Below, piece after piece: positions 53,583-62,949 of a DNA stretch of 64,000 nt (within the stretch, counting starts at the first letter, position 1; every line of letters begins with the position of its first letter). This DNA is from Botryosphaeria dothidea. Lineage: Eukaryota; Ascomycota; Dothideomycetes; Botryosphaeriales; Botryosphaeriaceae. A model generated the notes under the pieces. The model was not told the origin of the DNA. It searched no databases and worked only from the letters and a program-made list of their open reading frames with translations. The stretch is from contig WWBZ02000013.1 of the NCBI GenBank assembly GCA_011503125.2, positions 496,001-560,000 of the forward strand. Direction: 5' to 3'. Made by a program: the position numbers and the translations under genes.

Positions 53583-55240
53583 TCAAAGGCCGGCCTCCGG
53601 CTGCCTGGACTTGAACAGGATCTCCACGCTCGGATCCGGATAGATGGTGCCCGTGGGCTTCTCGAGGTTCTTCGGCCGGCCCTGGCCGTCTCGAAGCTTG
53701 ATGTCGTAGTTCAGCAGCAGGTAGGCGAAGATGATCTTCATCTCGTTGATGGCGAAGAAGCGGCCCGGGCAGGCGTGCGCCCCGAAGCCAAAGGCCGTGG
53801 CGTACGGCCCGGTGTTGGCCAGCTGGAACTTCAGCTCGTTGCCCGGCTGCGCCCGCATCTTCTCGTAGCGGAAGCCGTCGAATCGGTCTGCATCGACGAT
53901 GGCTGGCCCGTTGTTCGATTGCCAGCCGGACACTGCGATAATCGTGTCTTTGGGTAGCTTGGGGCCGACGGATAGCCTGACGCTGTTCGTCGTCTTCCGG
54001 AGCATGGCCACTGAGACGGGAATAAGCGAAAAGGAGAAGGGGAGAATGGGGAGGTGTAGGGTGCTTACACGCCGTCTGAGGGTTGAGCCGCTGGGACTCC
54101 TTGATGAAACTGTCTAGCTTCTTCAACTGTGCGATGCTGTGCTTGTCGAGCTTGCCATTCACCGAGTTGCTCTTGATCTCTTCGCGCAGCGGTTCGGCGT
54201 ACTCGGGATGCGCAGCCAGATCGTATATGGCGTGCATGAGCGTCACGGTCGACGTGTGGATTGACGAGAAGGAAATCATCAGCTGATCGAGCGCAATGCG
54301 GTGGTAGGTCATCTCCCCCGGCTTGTAGTAGGACATGGTCCAGCCAATCATCTCACCCGCTTCCACCTCCGCATCTTCGTCATCGTCGCTTTTGGCGTGA
54401 CGTGCCATTTGCTGCTCGATCAGCGGCTTGAGCATGCCCGCCACGGCATCCTGGTGCGGTTTGACGTCCGTTCTATAGATGAACGGTCCCACAGCCCATC
54501 TGGTTCCCCACGGGTAGCCCTTAAGCTTGTTTCCGAACTTGTACGACGTCGCCGTGTATTGCGTTGTGGCCTCTATCCATTTCTCGTCTCTGCTAAGCGG
54601 CAGGCCAACCAAGACACGGCCGTTCAGCAGAGCAATGATGCGGAGAATTTTGGGCTCCAGGACCACAGCCTGCCAGTCTTTCATGGTGCCAATGTTCTGG
54701 TCAAAGGCGAATTTGACTTCGTCGTTGAGGGTGTTCAACGTCTTGGCAATGTTCCTTGTGAGGTCAATCTGCACCGCCGACAACATGGCGTGCGAGTATT
54801 GCCCCAGCGATGTGTAGTCTCCGCCGAACGAGTCGTATAGCACTCGGCGGAGCGAGGCCTTATTCTCCGGGAGGTCCTTGTACTCATCCAGGACTTCCAA
54901 AGGGTAGATTACGGTTGGTTGCGGAATGGTGGGCACGCGGAATGGCGTGTCCGGATACTACCGTCGTCTGTGATGAGCAAATTTCCAACTATATCTCGCT
55001 TGTGCTTACCTTTTTCGAGCCCAGTTCTACACATTTTCCGATGCTTGAACCGTCATCTCCAACCAGCGGTAGAGAGCTTAAGGCTCGCCGAAGACGGTGT
55101 TCACGAATGTACTTGGGAAGTAGGAGCAAGGCGAGTGCTAGGAAATAGACAAGATAATGTGTTTGGATTGATTCCAAAGCCTTCGAACAGAGGTGCACGA
55201 AGACTCCGGTCTGATCGATTTCATGACCGTCTTCCATCAT
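53583..55240 (-). CDS. Cytochrome P450, tailoring oxidase (paralogue of the gene at 43.2-44.9 kb)
   Basis: Exons 55240-55010, 54957-54069 and 54010-53583 join in phase (515 residues). A second ATG at 55237 is adjacent. The N-terminal membrane segment is YLVYFLALALLLLPKYI. Exon 1 ends GSKK and exon 2 begins YPDTPFRVP, the same junction as in the paralogue. GLPLSRDEKW, an acidic insert (SDDDEDAEVEAGE) before helix I, the ExxR of KESQRLNPQTA, and the haem loop GFGAHACPGRFFA follow. Helix I (QLMISFSSIHTSTVTLMHA) lacks the usual acid-Thr pair but has a Thr-Ser-Thr in place, a feature seen in this P450 group. In the divergent promoter toward the AtaL-like gene the palindrome is imperfect. Confidence 0.87.
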
Positions 55241-55383
55241 CGCCTTGCTTGACACTTGGATCCCAAGGACCAAAAATAAAGTGGAAATTTATGGTTGAGT
55301 GGACATCAATAGCAGTAATAAAACCAAGTCTGAGAAGCTGTAGCATGGGACTCTGCACATTTCGGGGACCGGCTGGGCCTGTT

Positions 55384-55394
55384 TCGGCTACCGG
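55384..55394. promoter_or_regulatory. Imperfect GliZ-type site (TCGGCTACCGG)
   Basis: Differs from TCGG-N3-CCGA only in the last base. It sits centrally in the 267-base divergent promoter between the P450 (-) and the AtaL-like gene (+), the expected place for a shared site. Confidence 0.4.
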
Positions 55395-55507
55395 AATATC
55401 CCGCTCAATCCTAAGTTTCCGTGCAACCAACCTTAAGAAGACGTCAGCGCGAACAGGTTTGAAGGCAGAAAGGGCGATTGCCATTGAGTTTGATCAACGT
55501 CTTCGAC

Positions 55508-56109
55508 ATGGTGCCTCAGGATATGTTTGTGAGAGACCCGGTGATCAACGTCTCGGTCACTCTCCCCGTCAATCCCCCTGGCACTGCGGACGTGCTCACC
55601 TTGGAGGACGTGTGGGTCGGCCTCCTCCACCAGCAGCGTTACGCCCAGGACTACGTTCCGCATATCACCAACGTCGAGATCACCGAGAAAACCATACTCT
55701 CCAGCACATCGACATCCTACAAAAGAGTGACCCACTTGAGTCAGGAAGCATACCCCAACACCCCGCCGCTCGTTCAAGATGTCATTGTGGTGGACAAGAT
55801 GAAGGCAGGCGAGACTCAGCCCCGTAAAAGCATCTCAGGCTGACTCCGAGGCGATAGATCGACAGTTACACGCACACGAACAACACGCTGGCAACCGCCA
55901 CAATCTCAGTCGGGCAGACGGACAGAGACATTTACTACAGCCTTTCGTACGAACGCCCGGCTCCAGGAATTTCGGCCGACAGTCCCGAAGCGGCGAAAAT
56001 GCGGACGGATTTCATAGAGATGGCGCGGAAGAATGTCGCGTCGTGCATTGACCTCACGAGGAGTTACAAGGCAGAGGGAAGATACGACGGAATGGGACGT
56101 TTCCTCTAA
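55508..56109 (+). CDS. AtaL-like protein (DUF1857)
   Basis: A small START/SRPBCC-like protein family, named after a gene of the acetylaranotin cluster. Members occur in several ETP clusters and their biochemical role is not settled. The start is the ATG at 55508 (MVPQDMFVRD). The first part has VTLPVNPPGTADVLTLEDVW (the typical INPPG and W segment) and QDYVPHITNVEI, up to VVDKMKAGE. The second part, after an intron, has TATISVGQTDRDIYYSLSYE, GISADSPEAAKM and NVASCIDLTRSYKAEGR, ending at the TAA at 56107-56109. The donor at about 55828 (GTAAAA) and the acceptors near 55854-55868 do not join the two parts in phase, so the exact junction, or a one-base error, remains open. Length near 170 residues fits the family. 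Confidence 0.78.
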
Positions 56110-56485
56110 GCTACCAAACAAATCAGTATAGCAACACGAAGTATCTTACCTATTCAGCTGAAGTCTAGTTTCACACATCCGCATCATTGCTCTTAGCAAC
56201 TCGGCCCGGCAGTGCTCGGAGAAATTGGGATTTGAAACACTTGATCAGCACGCACAGGCATTTTGCTAACCTTTTACGGCAGTCTTCCTATTTGCTGAAG
56301 GACTCGGAAACCGATGCTGCTTCTCGGTCACCGTCAAGATCGTGCGGGGATTTTTGCCATTACTCAGCCCGGAGCTATCACTCCAACATTCCACATTGCG
56401 ATCACGCTAAGCGTTGCCAGAGGAGTTCATCTGTTCCAGTTCACTCTAGATCTAATGCTTCTTTTCCCATTTCATAATTAAACAA
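56110..56485. other. Intergenic, convergent 3' ends
   Basis: About 375 bases between the AtaL-like stop and the dithiol oxidase stop. No gene or element recognised. Confidence 0.5.
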
Positions 56486-57530
56486 TCAAAGACTTGGCTC
56501 AAAGGCAATGGGTTTCCCTTCCCTGATAAACTGCTGGACAATCGCCGGCCCCGCGACGCTGCCGCTGCCCACCGCATTGGCCAACGCCTTCAGCGGCGTG
56601 CTGACGTCGCCCACAGCATAGCAGCCCGGCACGCTAGTCTCGTTGAAGGGCGGAGTGACCTTGACCTCAGCGCCGCTGGGGCTGAGCTCCAGCCCGAGAT
56701 CCGCGACCATGCCCACGTTCGCCTCCGACTTGGGGTGGTAGACGAGGAACGCCTCGTGCGCGCTGGAGCCGTCGACGAAGCGCACGGTGACGCCGCCGCC
56801 GCCGCTGCCCGCCGCGGGCTCGAGCGATGCGATCTTCCGGGTGTCGGCCTGCATCGCCGCGCCGGCCTTGAGCAGCGGCTGGATGTCGTCGGCCAGCTGC
56901 TGGTTGGCGTCCGTGTAGAAGGTCAGGCTCGCGACGAACTGGCGCGCCATCGAGGCCAGCGCGAAGCACATGTCCTTGTTGACCAGCGGCGGCACCGCGA
57001 GCACGCCGGCGGACTTGGCCCCGGTGTCTTCGAAGCCGTGGCAGAACATGCAGTGGTATCTGGAGCGGTCAGCGGGCATCCGCGCCTCCGGCCCCACACG
57101 GTACGGAGAATAAAAAAAGGGGGGAGCCTCACATTTGCTTGCCCCAGCACTCGGCAAAGCCTGGGATGTCCGGCATGATGTCTCGCACGCCCGTGGCGAG
57201 CACCAGCTTGTCGCCGATCCACTCCGCGCCGGCGGCATCGACGGCTTTGAAGGCGCCGTCCGCGAGCTTGGTGACCGTCTGGATGGGGGTGTTTGAGTAT
57301 TTGACGGTGCTGTACCGGCTTTCGAAAAGCTCCTTGCGAGCGGCGGCGCGCAGCTCAGCAGGGCCGTGGTGATCCCATGTGATGAACGTGTGCAAATGCT
57401 TGGTTGGCGCATTGCGGTATTCGCCCGAGTCGAACAGCACAGCGGAGCGGCGGGCGCGGGCTAATGATAGTCCTGCGGACAGTCCGGAGGGCCCGCCGCC
57501 GATGATAAGGACTTCCGCTTTTGTGGCCAT
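56486..57530 (-). CDS. GliT-like FAD-dependent dithiol oxidase with CxxC
   Basis: In ETP pathways this enzyme closes the transannular disulfide and protects the producer. Exons 57530-57133 and 57059-56486 join in phase (323 residues). The start is the ATG before KAEVLIIGGGPSGLSAGLSL, the FAD-binding fold. DSGEYRNAPTKHLHTF and LVLATGVRDIMPDIPGFAECWGKQ follow. Across the splice comes IYHCMFCHGFED, with the redox pair Cys-Met-Phe-Cys. The C-terminal FAD motif is GCYAVGDVSTPLKA. This is the canonical member; the paralogue at 39.8-40.8 kb lacks the second Cys. The start is followed within 350 bases by the NRPS 3' end, so its promoter is short, with one imperfect regulator site. Confidence 0.9.
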
Positions 57531-57674
57531 GGTAGACGCTGTGGAGAGTGACTTCTTGCGAATTGATGGGAAAATGAACATATGCTGATATTCAGCCAGT
57601 AGATCAGAACATAATGTCTGTTGGAACAAGGTGTTGATATAGTAGCTATCACGCGGAGACTTTTAACACCGCGG

Positions 57675-57685
57675 TCGGTCCTCGA
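57675..57685. promoter_or_regulatory. Imperfect GliZ-type site (TCGGTCCTCGA)
   Basis: One mismatch to TCGG-N3-CCGA, 145 bases upstream of the CxxC dithiol oxidase start. Confidence 0.35.
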
Positions 57686-57881
57686 CGCAGTAGCCGGAGA
57701 CTTAGCCCGGAGAAAATATGGTGAATGAAATGTCCCCATTCTCTTCCCTCCTTGATTGCTTTTCTTTTCGTCACACAAAAGGTCTCCATGGGTTGATTAG
57801 AATACTATATATAGGTCCTATTCCCAAAGATTGCAATATATATAAGGATGATTGCCGCCCATTTTTGCAACTGTACGATGA

Positions 57882-60800
57882 CTACCGGCGGCCAGTGAGT
57901 TCTGCTGCCACAGCCTTGAGATCCACCTTCCCAGCTCTTGTCATCGGAAAATCATCCACACACGCTATTGCGGACGGTACAGCCTGCCTAGGCAGGTGCG
58001 CCCTGATCGCCTTCTGAACGGCCGCAGTGTCCAAGTTGGCAGGCTGCACCATGGCAACCAGACTGTCACGGCCATCGGGTCGCGTGAGTGCCACGGCCTT
58101 GATGCCCGGGTAAGCTTTCAGGATGCGGGCTTCGAGATCGTCCAGATCCAGCCGGAACCCGCGCAGCTTGACCTGCCGGTCTCGTCGGCCCAGGCACACA
58201 ACCTCCCCGTTCTCACCCCAGTAGCCGCGGTCGCCCGTCTTGTACATCATCTCCCCCAGCTCCGGGCAGATGGTGTCGGGCACGAACCGCTGCGCCGTCT
58301 CCTCCGGGAGATTCAGGTAGCCGAGAGACACCTGGACGCCGGCAATGCAGATCTCCCCGACGGCGCCGGGCGGCATGGGAAAGCCGTTCTTGCCCAGGAT
58401 GTAGACTCTCGAAGTGGGATTGGGCTGGCCAATGGTGATGGGGCGTCCGGGAATCAATTGAGTGATGGTCGCACCACAAGTGCCCTCGGTGGGCCCGTAC
58501 ATGTTATAGAGCTCCCGAGCACCTGCCCACTCCTCCACGACCGGTGGAGGCACTTGTTCTCCCACCAGATAGACCTGTATGACACGTGAGCAAGGATTCA
58601 GCATTACTGTGTTAGCGTGAGTCTGTAACTTACCGTCTTCAGGTTCGGGAAGTCATTCGGCGCAAGTGTGCGCGCCGCCGACGGCGTCATGATGGCGCTG
58701 TCGACACGCCGCAAGACGTCGAACGGGTCGGCGTTGCCCCGGAGCACGAGTGTAGCGCCGTAGCAGAGGGCCGAGAAGATTTCGTGGATGCTGCCATCGA
58801 ATGCCGGAGACATGAACTGCGAGATCCTCACCCCTGGGGCGGCATTGAGACGGACTTTGCGGTCCTTTTGAAACGCCACAAGGCCCTGATGCGTGCATAA
58901 AACTCCCTTTGGCTTTCCAGTAGAGCCCGAAGTAAAACAGAGATACGCGGGAGCGGCGGGACTTGGAGTAGGTATGATCACATCCTCGGGAGGCGCAGGA
59001 TTGTTCCGAGTAATGGTATCGACCACCAAGCAGTGGGAGCAGTCCTTTGGCTGGAAAGATGTCTGAGCCTCACTACCGACCACGAAGACCATGCTTCCAG
59101 CTGTTTCGAACATGCTGCAGCGTAGTTCGGGAGGAAGAGTTGCGTCGAGGCTGCAGATGGTTGCTCCCGCTTGCAGAGCACCGATCAATCCCACCACCCA
59201 GTTCAGACTGCCATCAGCATGCACGCATACCACCTGACCGCCAACCTCCAACCGAGATAGTTCCTTTGAGACACTGGAGGCACGCCGGTACAGTTCCGAG
59301 TAGCTGACAGTCTCATCGCCAACTTCCACAGCGGGCAGTTCTGAGTGGTCCCGCACAGCAGCGTTGAACAAGGATACCAGATCTTCAGGATGCGAGCTCC
59401 GGGTAGTCAGGCCAGATGAGCAGTTGCTCAGCGCCCGCAATCGGCCTTGCATCGGAACACTGACCAGTGAGTTGAGGCAGTATCGGACGCTTGTAGAATG
59501 CGTCAATCCTTCAAGCGCGTTCCGAAAACAAGACACCAGACCTTCGGCATTTTCTCTTGTGTAGCGGTCTGGATGATACACAAGTCGCACCGTCATCGCG
59601 ATCTCGTCGATGGCGAGGCTAAGGGGTATGCCGCTTTCGAAGTCGTAGTGAGGAGCTCGGAGAGGACGGACGGGGCCATTTGGTCCTTCCAGGCCCCGGG
59701 TAACAGAGAGTGCGGCCTCGAAGCTGCGACTGAACCCATGTTCCTGAGTGCTCCACTGAAAGCACGTCAGCCCAGCCAGACTTCTGAACACGCGTCTGAC
59801 CAGCTCGCCAGTGGACTCGTCCTGATTGATGGAGACGTGCAATGGGAGGGAGTTCAGCGTTGGCCCAATCACAGTGCTGATATCCTCAACTGGCAGGTCC
59901 CTTCCGCTGAGAATAGCTCCCATGATCACCGCGTCTGAATCAGCGTAAAGAGCCTGGGTAAGTGCCCAACCCGAGTAGAACATAGTCGCCACGGTGACAC
60001 CAAGACTCCTGGAGGTATCCCGCAGCCGGTCTATCAGTTCGCCAAATCCGATGCTGATTTCGTTGGAGCCGTCCTCCGCCCCTCTTTTCCTCGGCTTGGG
60101 TAGAGCAGGCCCTGTCGCTGCGGACGCGAACCGGCTTTCTTTCTCGTCCCAAAACTCTATGGCCACGCGTTCCAACTTTTTCTTAATCCGCGAGAGCTCG
60201 TTCGCGGCCTGCACGAACGGCTTTCCAGGCGCCACGCCACTCTCACCAACCGCCACGCGCCGCACCTTCTCCATCAGGAGGCCCATGGACCAGCCATCGA
60301 GCAGGGCATGGTGCACAGCAAAGATGATGGTCCCCTCGCTGCGATCGCGGCCCGAGGACTTGTAAACGACGGTCCTGAACCGGAACGACGGCCACATAAG
60401 GCTGGCCCGCTGGGCGATCTCCGCCTCGTACGACGTCCGGTCGAAAGTCACCACCTCCTCCCACGGGATGACGGCGGCGTCCTGCAGGCGCATCACGTAC
60501 GACCCCGCGCCGTCCTCTTTGAACGCGGTGCGGAAGATCGGCTCCATGCTCACGACCGTCTTCCAGGCGTGCTTCAGCACCGTGACGTCCTCCAGCGGCC
60601 ACGTCTCCGAGTAGGTTATCGTGCTCTGGCCGCCTCGGATGAGCGCCGCTTGCATCTCTGTTACCGGAGCTTGGTCTGCGGCGGAGGGTGTTGAATCAGA
60701 AGGTGCTAGATCAGGAAGAGCAGCCTCGCTCAGACTCAGTGACGATGGTTTCATGTTGTGCTCGTGTTTCTCTCTCAGAGGGCCATCGTGTACTGAGTCA

Positions 60801-61207
60801 GCGCTGGGAAGTCGTAGGACCGGAAGCTCCGTGATCCCTTCGAGCTGTGGCGGCTCGACAAATCCGGAATCGCTTGTGGCAGGAGTGTTCACCGCTGTGG
60901 GCTCTTGGTCGACATCCAGGGCAGTCGGGATGGGAACCAGGTCGTCGAGACATGGAGAGGTAAGGAGTGACAGGACGGTCGGAGCATGGCGAACGGCACC
61001 TTTGCATTCATTTTGGACTTGCAGTGCCGATAATGAGTGTCCACCGAGCTCTGTAAAACTCTTGGATGTATCGATTTCTTCCACCGGGAGGTCTACTGCT
61101 CTGGCGATTGCAGACAGGATGATATGTCTGTCGGAACAAGGAAAGAGGACCATTTTTGTGTGCGAGTCCAATACGTATAGAGATAGGTCAAACGACAGGG
61201 TGGTCAA
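57882..61207 (-). CDS. Nonribosomal peptide synthetase with T-C-A architecture
   Basis: Exons 61207-58634 and 58574-57882 join in phase (1088 residues; 1070 if translation starts at the in-frame ATG at 61153). A thiolation domain comes first, with the phosphopantetheine Ser in FTELGGHSLSALQ (Ser58). A Pro/Ser-rich linker leads to a condensation domain with an intact active site AVHHALLDGWSMG (about residues 296-308). An adenylation domain follows: FTSGSTGKPKGV, FDGSIHEIFSAL, MYGPTEGTCGAT, YKTGDRGYW, RDRQVKLRGFR and the final Lys in TRAGKVDLKAV. The protein ends eight residues later. There is no first adenylation domain and no carrier or condensation domain after the adenylation domain, whereas ETP synthetases such as GliP have A-T-C-A-T-C(-T). 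The neighbours leave no room for the missing modules. It may act in trans with another NRPS, or be a surviving fragment. Confidence 0.9.
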
Positions 61208-61755
61208 AGCATGGAGAACAAGATTTCTGCACGCTGCAAAAGAAAGTTAAGGTTTCCAATTATATGGGAAGAGACCCGAAGCACTGGGCGTCACGTCGTA
61301 GAGTCCCTTCAAGTCTCGCATGATGGATACCGGTTGATCAGCCGGCAACCGACGCAATATTAGTCATCCTGCTCTCGTACAGTGTAAGATGAATGAACAT
61401 CCGGTCAAGTCCGCGGCGCGCTCCGGTCAAGTTTCAGTGCTCGCACTGACATACTACCAGCACTCTGTTGCGGTGATTGTATGACTTTTGCTGAGCAGAA
61501 GATCTTAGCCTGATCAGCAATTCCAACGCTTGTTTAATTGATATGAAAAGTGATGTGAAGAGTCATCGTCTGCCTTCTTCCTGGAGGTAAGCATCCAAGG
61601 GCCCTGATAATCAGCAATTTACAACAACTTCCTGAACTTTGAGCTGCCTAGACGAAGGTATTAACCTCACCTGGTAAATTCCATGAATCAAAATCCAACT
61701 TTCTTGATCCTGGGTGCCTTATCCCTGGGGAGAATGGGTGAAGCGGCTTCGAAGT

Positions 61756-61766
61756 TCGGATGCCGA
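61756..61766. promoter_or_regulatory. TCGGATGCCGA, GliZ-type palindrome
   Basis: Perfect TCGG-N3-CCGA in the divergent promoter between the NRPS (-) and the glutathione transferase (+), 91 bases before the latter's ATG. Confidence 0.75.
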
Positions 61767-61856
61767 AAAGCATCGCCGACCGTACGCGTGAAGTTATATT
61801 TATGTTTATCACAATTCCCCACCAAATGTACTTTACAGGCTCACTACATACCCGTC

Positions 61857-62769
61857 ATGGATAGCCACAAAACAGAAAACCACCCGAATGGCGAGATCAT
61901 CATTGGCGACAAGAAATATGATGGTCGGGTCATCCTCTACGTGATCAAAGGCAAGCTAACACACTTCCGGGTATGAGGATTGGACCAGCTGAATCAATGA
62001 CTAACTGGAAATTAGCCGATCAAACGTCGTGGATCAACTTCATCAAGCCTATAATGTTGGCAGAAGAGTTGCAGTTCCCGCACCTTCTCTCTGTGATTGA
62101 CACCACTAGCCAATGGTTCCACAAAGTGCATCCTGAGCGGATGGTTCCGTCTTTGAAGGATCAGGATCCAGAGACCAAAGAAGAGGTGATCGTGTTCGAA
62201 GGTACTGCATGCTTACAGTATCTGGCCGACCGGTTTGATACCGATGGCGCATGGACAGGTCGTACCGCGTACGAAAAGTCGCAAGTACTTTCCTGGACCG
62301 CATACCAAACGGCAGGAATCGGGTGAGTCATGCTTACAGAAAAGATTACCATCTCTGCTAATGCAGTCCCTCCAGGGCCACGGCGAAATACTGGCTCTAC
62401 TTCCTCCGCGGCTATCCCACTCGGGCAAATCCGGTACAGCTGCCGAAGACGATCGAAAAGTAAGTCCATCAATTGTCTCAAGACTTGTACACCTCGCTCA
62501 CTGATCTCTAAAGGCTCCATTCCAATACCCTGAAACAGTGGGACATCTTGGACAAGCGCCTGTCGCTTCCGGGGCAGGATTACATCGCCCTAAAAGACCG
62601 ACCCACCCTCGCTGATCTTTCTTATTTCCCTTTTGCAATGCCCTGGATGTTCAAGTTCCTGGACGTGGATATCAAGGATTGGCCAAATATTGAAGCTTGG
62701 AGTAAGCGAATGCTAGAGAGACCGGCTGTGAAGAGGGTGCTCGATTACGCTCCGACCATTGGTCATTAG
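61857..62769 (+). CDS. Glutathione S-transferase, GliG-like
   Basis: GliG-type transferases add glutathione to the oxidised diketopiperazine, the sulfur-donating step of ETP biosynthesis. The start is the ATG at 61857. The thioredoxin-like N-domain is split by an intron around 61945-62018: VILY lies before it and DQTSWINFIKPIMLAEEL after it. The visible donors and the acceptor at 62017-62018 do not give the right phase, so that junction is unresolved. The rest is clear: exon 2 up to 62322 with MVPSLKD and FEGTACLQYLADRF, exon 3 about 62368-62461 with YWLYFLRGYPTRANP, and exon 4 about 62513-62769 with YIALKDRPTLADLSYFPFAM, the GST C-domain. The stop is TAG at 62767-62769. Function is inferred from family and context. 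Confidence 0.82.
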
Positions 62770-62949
62770 GGATGTGTAGGTATTTGACTTCGTTCTGTAT
62801 GATAAAAAACGTTTATATTTGAATGAGACGAATTCTGTTCCCTCGTATCTGGCCACAGTTCGACCCCTTTTCTGGACCCCAACTTTGCACATCAAGGTAG
62901 ACATGGGTAAAAGAAGGATCAGAAATACAATTCTCGCTCCAATGCAATT

